20,309 bases of DNA from Pseudomonadota bacterium (GTDB lineage Bacteria; Pseudomonadota; Alphaproteobacteria; Caulobacterales; Caulobacteraceae): assembly GCA_023386645.1 (NCBI GenBank), contig JAEWJI010000033.1, positions 1 through 20,309 of the forward strand, in the 5' to 3' direction. The position numbers and the translations under genes were made by a program. Positions 14,789-20,309 of this stretch are shown here, one piece after another (position 1 is the stretch's first letter; each line of letters opens with the position of its first letter). The notes below the pieces were generated by a model that made no database searches, was not told where the DNA came from, and worked only from the letters and a program-made list of their open reading frames with translations.

Positions 14789-15423
14789 GCGAGACGGTGC
14801 TGAAGGTCCTGGACGCCCTGCCGCTGGTCGCCATCCTGCGCGGCCTGAGGCCTGACGAGGCGGTCGAGGTGGGTGAGGCGCTGGTCGAGGCGGGGTTCAC
14901 CTGCCTGGAGGTCCCGCTGAATTCGCCGGAGCCGCTCGTCAGCGTGCGGCGGCTGCGCAACGCGCTGGACGGCCGGGCCGTGGTGGGCGCCGGCACCGTC
15001 CTGGACACCCAGGCCGTGGGGGCGGTGGCCGAGGCGGGAGGGCAGATCGTGATCTCCCCGAACACCTACCCCGAGGTCATTCGCGCGACAAAGGCGGCGG
15101 GTCTGCTGTCCATGCCCGGCTTCTTCACGCCGTCGGAGGCCTTCCAGGCTCTACGGGCGGGGGCGGACGTGCTGAAGATCTTCCCCGCCGAGATCGCCGG
15201 GCCGGCGGGCCTCAAGGCCGTGCGGGCGGTGCTGCCCAAAGAGACGCGGGTCTATGCGGTGGGCGGCGCGGCTGCGGACAGCGTCGGGGAGTGGGTGGCG
15301 TCCGGCGCATCCGGCTTCGGGATCGGCTCGGCCATCTTCAAGCCCGGCCGGTCGGCCGAGGAGGCGGGGCGGGCGGCGGCGGCGTTCGTTCAGGCCTGGC
15401 GGGCGGCCGTGGACGACGGTTGA
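14785..15423 (+). CDS. dgoA: 2-dehydro-3-deoxy-6-phosphogalactonate aldolase
   Basis: The 212-residue class I aldolase splits 2-keto-3-deoxy-6-phosphogalactonate into pyruvate and D-glyceraldehyde 3-phosphate. The Schiff-base lysine is K131 in VLKIFPAE. R19 (VAILRG) and E42 (CLEVPLNSP) match the active site of the KDPG/KDPGal aldolase family. The PLNSP string is characteristic of DgoA rather than Eda. GAGTVL (69-73) and the phosphate-binding GGAAAD and GIGSAIF loops are present. The length is close to E. coli DgoA (205). GTG start overlapping the dgoK stop (GTGA), so the pair is translationally coupled. Confidence 0.95.
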   Translation: MSETVLKVLDALPLVAILRGLRPDEAVEVGEALVEAGFTCLEVPLNSPEPLVSVRRLRNALDGRAVVGAGTVLDTQAVGAVAEAGGQIVISPNTYPEVIRATKAAGLLSMPGFFTPSEAFQALRAGADVLKIFPAEIAGPAGLKAVRAVLPKETRVYAVGGAAADSVGEWVASGASGFGIGSAIFKPGRSAEEAGRAAAAFVQAWRAAVDDG

Positions 15424-15487
15424 GACGGCGATCGCTCCCGCAAAGGTTCTGTCGATTTCGTAATTATCGCGCCCTTAGGTTTTACGG

Positions 15488-17590
15488 GTGCAGGAGGAGA
15501 ACTCAGGTTTCTTCTCCTTTAATGATGCTGTGGCTGATCTCTCGCTCCAGGCCCTGAAGCTCTCGCCCGTCGGTCGGCGCGCGCTGGGACTGGTCGTCTT
15601 CGTGACGGCGGTCACCGCCATATCCCTCGCGGCCGTGGCCTGGACCAGTCTCGGTTCCCTAACGGCGATCTGGCCGACCAACGCCATCGTCCTGGTCACC
15701 CTTCTACGCGGACCGCGCGACCTGGCATGGCGGGCGATGGCGGCGGCGGGAGCCTATGCGGGCATCACCCTGGCGGTGGTGTTCGCCGGCGCTCCGGTTC
15801 TGGGCGCCGCCCTGCTGTCCCTCACCAATATGGCCGAGATCGGGGCGGCGCTGCTGCTTCTGCGGATCTTTCGCCTGAACGCCAGCAACCTGACGAAACC
15901 GGGGGTGCTGTTCGGCTTCCTGGCATGTGGAGCGGTGATCGCACCGGCTCTGGGCGCCAGTCTGGCGGCTCCCCTCGTCTCATCGTTCAGCACCAGCACC
16001 TTCGCCGAGGCCTGGTGGGACTACTGGGCGGCCGATGCGCTGGGCGTGGTGATCTTCGGGTCGATGGGGATGGTCCTGACGCGCGAACACCTGCGCCGAC
16101 TGTCGCGACCGGCGGACTGGAGCCACGGCCTGGTCCTGCTGGCCGCCCTCGGAGCGGCCACGGCCTTCCTGGTGCAATGGGACACGCGGCAGCTCGCCCT
16201 GGTCGCCCCGCTCGCCGTCTGGGCCACCCTCAGGTTCGGTCCCTTGGGGGCGGCGGGCTCGGTGCTGTGGACCTGCGTCGTCGCGGTGGCGCTGAACCTG
16301 GTCGGGCTGGGCACGGTGGCGCCGGACGATCCCAACATTCGCGCCGAACTGTTCCAGCTTCAGATGGCGCTGGTGGTCCTACCCCTGATCACCCTGCCGA
16401 TCGCGGCGGTGCTGGCCGAGCGGGACCGGGCGGCGCGTCAGGCCCAGGCCGCTGATCGGGCCAAGAGCGCCTTCCTGGCCAATATGAGCCACGAGATCCG
16501 CACGCCTCTCAATGGTGTGGTGGCCATGGCCGGCTTGATCGCCGAGCGCGCGACCAGCGCCGCCGATCGCGAGACCGCCGAGATCATCCGGTCCTCCGGC
16601 GAGGCGCTGGAGCGGCTGCTGGGCGATGTCCTGGACCTGGCGCGCATCGAGTCCGGCCGGGTGGATATCCAGCAGACGCCGTTCGAGGTGCGCGAAGCGG
16701 TCGAGGCGACGACGCTGCTGATGGGGCTGCAGGCCGAGGCTAAGGGGCTGCGACTGACGGTCGATGTCAGCGAAGCCGTGGGCGGCGCGCGGTGCGGCGA
16801 TCCCGTGCGGCTGCGCCAGGTTCTGGGCAACCTGGTCTCGAACGCCATCAAATTCACGGACCGGGGCGAGGTCGAGATCACCGTGGTCGCGGCGGAGGAC
16901 GAGGAGCAGGTCGTCTTCCGCGTGCGCGACACGGGCGTCGGGTTCGATCCCGCGATGAAGGAGCGGCTGTTCGGCCGGTTCGAACAGGCGGACGGCTCCT
17001 TCACCCGCCGCTACGGCGGCTCCGGCGTCGGCCTGGCGATCGCCTGTCATCTTGTCGAGGCCATGGGCGGGCGGCTGGACGCCGACAGCGCGCCGGGCCT
17101 GGGTTCGGTCTTCACCGTCACCCTGCCGCTTCCGGTGGTCGAAGGCGCGGCTTCCGCAGAGGCCGATGTCCCGGCACAGGCCGAGGAAGCGGCGCCTCCG
17201 AGGCTGCTGATCGTCGACGACCACCCCACCAACCTGAAGGTGGCGGAACTGATCCTGGCCCAGACGGGCGCCCATCTGGTCACCGCGACCAATGGAGCCG
17301 AGGCCGTCGCCAGCTTCAGAACGGAGCGGTTCGACGCCGTACTGATGGACATGCAGATGCCGGTGATGGACGGGCTGGAGGCGACGCGGACGATCCGTTC
17401 CCACGAGCGGGCCCAGGGCGATCCGCCCACGCCGATCATCATGGTCACCGCCAACGCCCTGCCCGAACACGAGGAGGCCAGCCGCGCGGCCGGCGCCGAC
17501 GCCTTCCTGACCAAGCCGGTCAATCCCGCCCTGCTGCTAACCACCCTGCAAGCCCAGCTGAACGCGAGCGCGGCGCGGCTCGCCGCCTGA
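15488..17590 (+). CDS. Hybrid sensor histidine kinase with MASE1 sensor domain
   Basis: The 700-residue inner-membrane protein has a MASE1-type sensor of about eight hydrophobic segments (residues about 33-308), with TAIWPTNAIVLV as a typical early motif. A HisKA domain follows with the phosphorylated H335 in MSHEIRTPLNG. The ATPase domain has its N box at N452, DTGVGF (481-486) and GGSGVGLA (510-517). A receiver domain covers about 572-690, with D577/D578, the phospho-acceptor D621 and K676. There is no output domain, so a separate partner must carry the signal. The GTG at 15488 is provisional, as the ribosome-binding site is weak. It sits 64 bp after dgoA and before DUF6580. The ligand is unknown; control of the sugar locus is only a possibility. 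Confidence 0.93.
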   Translation: MQEENSGFFSFNDAVADLSLQALKLSPVGRRALGLVVFVTAVTAISLAAVAWTSLGSLTAIWPTNAIVLVTLLRGPRDLAWRAMAAAGAYAGITLAVVFAGAPVLGAALLSLTNMAEIGAALLLLRIFRLNASNLTKPGVLFGFLACGAVIAPALGASLAAPLVSSFSTSTFAEAWWDYWAADALGVVIFGSMGMVLTREHLRRLSRPADWSHGLVLLAALGAATAFLVQWDTRQLALVAPLAVWATLRFGPLGAAGSVLWTCVVAVALNLVGLGTVAPDDPNIRAELFQLQMALVVLPLITLPIAAVLAERDRAARQAQAADRAKSAFLANMSHEIRTPLNGVVAMAGLIAERATSAADRETAEIIRSSGEALERLLGDVLDLARIESGRVDIQQTPFEVREAVEATTLLMGLQAEAKGLRLTVDVSEAVGGARCGDPVRLRQVLGNLVSNAIKFTDRGEVEITVVAAEDEEQVVFRVRDTGVGFDPAMKERLFGRFEQADGSFTRRYGGSGVGLAIACHLVEAMGGRLDADSAPGLGSVFTVTLPLPVVEGAASAEADVPAQAEEAAPPRLLIVDDHPTNLKVAELILAQTGAHLVTATNGAEAVASFRTERFDAVLMDMQMPVMDGLEATRTIRSHERAQGDPPTPIIMVTANALPEHEEASRAAGADAFLTKPVNPALLLTTLQAQLNASAARLAA

Positions 17591-17678
17591 ATCCCCTCGC
17601 CCAAGGCGGGCGCGGTCGTGTTATGGGTCGCCGAGTCCCGGCGGCCGTTTCTGGCCGTCATCCGATCCGGAGCGCCCG

Positions 17679-18227
17679 ATGCCCCCGCGCGAAACCCTGC
17701 TGCCCCCCCGCCTCGGCCTGATCATCGCGGCGATCGGCCTGGCCGTCGTGTTCCGCCTGATCCCGCATCCGCCGAACTTCGCGCCCATAGCGGCCATCGG
17801 CCTGTTCGGCGGGGCCTATCTGGCCAACCGCTGGATGGCGCTGGCGATCCCGCTGGCGGCGCTGTTCCTGAGCGACCTGGTGCTGGGGCTGCATTCAGGC
17901 ATGTGGGCGGTCTATGCCGCGATGGCGGTCAGCGTACTGCTGGGCGGCTGGCTGAGGTCGAACCGGGCCCCGCATCGCGTGGTCGGCGCCGCCCTGGCCG
18001 GTTCGCTGGTGTTCTTCGCCCTGACGAACCTGGCGGTCTGGCTGATGGACGGCATGTATCCGATGACCCTCGGCGGGCTGGCGGCCTGCTACATGGCCGC
18101 CCTGCCGTTCCTGCAGAACACGGTGGTGGGGGACCTGGTCTTCACCGTCGCCTTGTTCGGCGGCTTCGCCCTGCTGGAGCGGCGGTTCCCGGTGCTGCGG
18201 GCCGAGCCGCGCGTCGCCGCCGCCTGA
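17679..18227 (+). CDS. DUF6580 family membrane protein
   Basis: The 182-residue hydrophobic protein has about five membrane segments, at roughly 12-30, 37-66, 73-90, 103-125 and 133-165. It carries the family pattern RLIPHPPNFAPIAAIGLFGGAYL near the start, then FLSDLVLGLHSGMW, TNLAVWL and CYMAALPFLQNTVVGDL. The family is thought to be transport-related by similarity to small-molecule uptake components, but its substrate is not known. The ATG has GGAG six bases upstream. The next gene, the aldehyde dehydrogenase, begins 11 bp after the stop and is probably co-transcribed. The two overlapping open frames here are distinct: the membrane-protein frame is the real one. Confidence 0.85.
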   Translation: MPPRETLLPPRLGLIIAAIGLAVVFRLIPHPPNFAPIAAIGLFGGAYLANRWMALAIPLAALFLSDLVLGLHSGMWAVYAAMAVSVLLGGWLRSNRAPHRVVGAALAGSLVFFALTNLAVWLMDGMYPMTLGGLAACYMAALPFLQNTVVGDLVFTVALFGGFALLERRFPVLRAEPRVAAA

Positions 18228-18238
18228 GCGGAGCCGAC

Positions 18239-19681
18239 ATGGACCAGACGCTGGAGCTTTCCCACTGGATCGGCGGGGAGCGTGTCGCCGCCGATCGTCC
18301 CGGCGAGAGCCTGAACCCGTCCGACACCCGCGAGATCGTGGCGCTTACCCCGGACGGAGGGAAGGCCGAGGTCGACGAGGCGGTGAAGGCCGCCCGCGCG
18401 GCGTTCGAGCCGTGGGCGGAGGCCTCGCCCGAGGTTCGCTCCGACGTGCTGGACCGCGCCGGGTCGTTGCTGATGGAGCGGCGCGAGCAGGTCGGGCGGC
18501 TGCTGTCGCGCGAGGAGGGCAAGACCCTGGCCGAGGGGATCGGCGAGACGACGCGCGCCGCCCGCATCCTGAAGTATTTCGCCGGAGAGGCCCTGCGGCT
18601 GCACGGCCAGAACCTGGCGTCGGTGCGGCCGGGTGTGGAGATCCAGACCTATCGCCAGCCCATCGGCGTGTTCGGTCTGATCACGCCCTGGAACTTCCCG
18701 ATCGCCATCCCAGCCTGGAAGTTGGCGCCCGCCATCGCCTTCGGGAACACGGTGGTGATCAAGCCCGCCGGGCCGACGCCCGCGACGGCGGAGGCCCTGG
18801 TGGCGATCCTGCATGAGGCGGGGCTGCCCGGAGGGGTGGTCAATCTGGTGATCGGACGCGGCGGCGTCGGCCAGGCGATCGTCGATCATCCGGACGTGGA
18901 CGGGGTGTCCTTCACCGGCTCCCAGACCGTAGGCGCGGGCGTGGCGGAGGGGGCGGTCAAGCGCCAGGCGCGGGTGCAGCTGGAGATGGGCGGCAAGAAC
19001 CCGCTGATCGTTCTGGACGACGCCGATCTGGATCGGGCGGTGATCATTGCGCTAGACGGCTCCTACTACGCCACCGGTCAGCGCTGCACGGCATCGAGCC
19101 GGCTGATCGTTCAGGACGCGATCCACGACCGCTTCGTCGCGGCCCTGGCGGAGAAGGTGGTGGCGCTCCGCGTGGGACATGCCCTGGCGCCCGAAACCCA
19201 GGTCGGGCCCGCGGTCAGCGAGCAGCAGCGCGAGACGTCCTACCGCTATGTCGACATCGCGCGCGACGCGGGCGGCCGGGTGGTGACGGGCGGCGACCGG
19301 CTGAGCCTCGACGCGCCCGGCTGGTACGTCCAGCCGACCCTGATCGCCGACACCGATCCCACGGCGCGCATCAACCGCGAAGAGGTGTTCGGCCCGGTCG
19401 CGGCGACCATCCGGGTGAAGAGCTACGAAGAGGCTCTGGAGATCGCCAACGGGGTGGAGTTCGGCCTGTCGGCGGGGATCGTGACCTCGAGCCTGAAGCA
19501 CGCGCGCGACTTCCAGCGGCGCGCCAAGGCGGGGATGACCATGGTCAACCTGCCGACCGCCGGCGTGGACTATCACGTGCCGTTCGGGGGAACGAAGAAG
19601 AGCTCTTATGGCGCGCGGGAGCAGGGCTTCGCGGCGGCGGACTTCTTCACCCAGACGAAGACGAGCTATTCGGCATCTTGA
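18239..19681 (+). CDS. Aldehyde dehydrogenase, alpha-ketoglutaric semialdehyde type
   Basis: The 480-residue NAD(P)+-dependent ALDH has N152 (PWNFP), K175 (VIKPAG), the FTGSQTVG nucleotide loop (225-232), E249 (LEMGGKN) and the nucleophile C283 in GQRCTASSRLIV. The motif around C283 and the overall length fit alpha-ketoglutaric semialdehyde dehydrogenase (481 in Azospirillum). That enzyme makes 2-oxoglutarate in oxidative L-arabinose and D-xylose breakdown. A succinic-semialdehyde or other aldehyde substrate cannot be excluded. The ATG has GCGGAG five bases upstream. The frame is open for about 200 codons further upstream, across the DUF6580 gene, but the conserved domain starts here. It ends in a hairpin before the convergent efflux gene. 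Confidence 0.9.
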   Translation: MDQTLELSHWIGGERVAADRPGESLNPSDTREIVALTPDGGKAEVDEAVKAARAAFEPWAEASPEVRSDVLDRAGSLLMERREQVGRLLSREEGKTLAEGIGETTRAARILKYFAGEALRLHGQNLASVRPGVEIQTYRQPIGVFGLITPWNFPIAIPAWKLAPAIAFGNTVVIKPAGPTPATAEALVAILHEAGLPGGVVNLVIGRGGVGQAIVDHPDVDGVSFTGSQTVGAGVAEGAVKRQARVQLEMGGKNPLIVLDDADLDRAVIIALDGSYYATGQRCTASSRLIVQDAIHDRFVAALAEKVVALRVGHALAPETQVGPAVSEQQRETSYRYVDIARDAGGRVVTGGDRLSLDAPGWYVQPTLIADTDPTARINREEVFGPVAATIRVKSYEEALEIANGVEFGLSAGIVTSSLKHARDFQRRAKAGMTMVNLPTAGVDYHVPFGGTKKSSYGAREQGFAAADFFTQTKTSYSAS

Positions 19682-19688
19682 ATCCGCT

Positions 19689-19710
19689 CATCCCCGCCTT
19701 CGCGGGGATG
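19689..19710 (+). terminator. Hairpin between aldehyde dehydrogenase and efflux gene
   Basis: CATCCCCGC (19689-19697) and GCGGGGATG (19702-19710) form a perfect 9-bp stem with a CTTC loop, 7 bp after the dehydrogenase stop and 14 bp before the stop of the convergent gene. There is no T run on either side. It may stop both transcripts, and it also resembles the short intergenic palindromes that recur in alphaproteobacterial genomes. Confidence 0.65.
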
Positions 19711-19724
19711 CGCGGTTCGGGACG

Positions 19725-20309
19725 CTAAGCCTCCGGGTCCGGCGCGCCCTGCCAGCCGCCGCCGAGCGCCAGGAACAGGGCGACCTGGTAGGTGCTGACC
19801 AAGGCGTCGGAGGACGCCAGCTGGGCGTCGGCCTGGGCGAGGGTGCGTTCGGCGTCGAGGACGGTCAGGAAGCTGTCGGAGCCGGCGTCGAAGCGCAGGC
19901 GCGACAGCCGCGCGGCCGTGGCGGCCTGGTCGCGCGCGGCCTGGAGCGAGGCGCGGCGGTCCAGTTCGTTGGCGTAGTTGGCGAGCGCCGTCTCGGTCTC
20001 CTGCAACGCCTCCAGCACCGTCTGGTCGAAGGTGGCGAGCGCCGCGTCGGTCAGGGCGGTGGCGCGGTTCACGCGCGCCTGGGACACGCCGGGGGTCGTG
20101 AAGGACCAGCTGATCAGCGGCCCCAGGCTGAAGCGGACGTTGTCCTCGTCGAACATGTCGCCGGCGCTAAGGGCGGTCGAGCCGACGCCGGCGCCGAGCG
20201 AGATGCGCGGATAGAGGTTGGCGACCGCGACGTTTACCCGGGCGGCGGCGGCGGCCAGCTGGCGCTCGGCCTGGCGGATGTCGGGGCGACGAGCCAGCAA
20301 GGCCGCGCC
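19725..20309 (-). CDS. NodT/TolC-type outer-membrane efflux protein (C-terminal part)
   Basis: The frame is open to the right window edge, so the N-terminal part lies outside. About 195 residues of the C-terminal half are visible. LLARRPDIRQAERQLAAAAARVNVA is the hallmark of the second repeat of RND outer-membrane factors (NodT lipoprotein family). NLYPRISLGAGVG and the long Ala-rich coiled-coil helices (ALQETETALANYANELDRR and on) follow, then LRFDAGSDSFLTVLDAERTLAQAD. It would form the trimeric outer-membrane channel of a tripartite efflux pump; the inner-membrane and adaptor genes would be expected upstream, beyond the window. It is unrelated to the sugar locus and convergent with it. Confidence 0.93.
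   Translation of the reverse strand, partial: GAALLARRPDIRQAERQLAAAAARVNVAVANLYPRISLGAGVGSTALSAGDMFDEDNVRFSLGPLISWSFTTPGVSQARVNRATALTDAALATFDQTVLEALQETETALANYANELDRRASLQAARDQAATAARLSRLRFDAGSDSFLTVLDAERTLAQADAQLASSDALVSTYQVALFLALGGGWQGAPDPEA

Noticed and set aside
15421..15490. Riboswitch or other structured leader before the histidine kinase
   Set aside because: The gap is only 64 bp, and no riboswitch consensus or stable long stem is visible.
17618..18238. Long in-frame extension of the aldehyde dehydrogenase upstream of 18239
   Set aside because: It crosses the DUF6580 gene in another frame and its translation is Arg/Gly/Pro-rich with no domain. The ALDH domain begins at 18239 with a good ribosome-binding site.

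Overview
The window looks like a chromosomal segment of a GC-rich alphaproteobacterium, most likely Caulobacterales (Brevundimonas or Caulobacter-like). This rests on the rRNA and tRNA-fMet sequences, the GTG-rich start usage, and pentonate-type dehydratase and sugar dehydrogenase proteins resembling Caulobacter XylD and XylB. The taxon is an inference from remembered families, not a database result.

Region 1 (1-990) is the distal end of an rRNA operon: the 3' part of 23S, a 5S gene enclosed by a near-perfect 20-bp inverted repeat, tRNA-fMet and a strong intrinsic terminator. About 135 bp further on lies a decayed second copy of the tRNA 3' half, followed by a second terminator-like hairpin. 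Directly after it sits a DUF5694 gene that has lost its N-terminus (995-1705), so this junction looks rearranged.

Region 2 (1709-4680) holds small accessory genes: a DUF2306 membrane protein divergent from a membrane-anchored LytTR regulator, a short disordered hypothetical protein, and a lipoprotein that joins an MliC-like lysozyme-inhibitor domain to a DUF4232 domain.

Region 3 (4741-6980) is the threonine-degradation pair kbl-tdh. The Tdh has the catalytic zinc residues but lacks the four-cysteine structural zinc site.

Region 4 (6988-19681) is a sugar-catabolic locus. A leftward operon encodes a GH1-like glycosidase flanked by two small proteins that are paralogous to each other. Divergent from it are galM and an SMP-30 lactonase. 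A leftward SDR sugar dehydrogenase and IlvD/Edd sugar-acid dehydratase pair follows, divergent from dgoK-dgoA. Together galM, the SDR, the lactonase, the IlvD/Edd dehydratase, DgoK and DgoA make a complete oxidative (De Ley-Doudoroff) route from D-galactose to pyruvate plus glyceraldehyde-3-phosphate. A hybrid histidine kinase with a MASE1 sensor and a DUF6580 membrane protein come next, then an aldehyde dehydrogenase of the alpha-ketoglutaric-semialdehyde type. That last enzyme belongs to the pentose (L-arabinose/D-xylose) oxidative pathway and suggests the early enzymes serve both hexoses and pentoses. No dedicated sugar transporter, DNA-binding sugar regulator or 2-keto-3-deoxypentonate dehydratase is in the window.

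Region 5 (19725-20309) is the C-terminal part of a NodT/TolC-type outer-membrane efflux protein, convergent with the aldehyde dehydrogenase and cut by the window edge.
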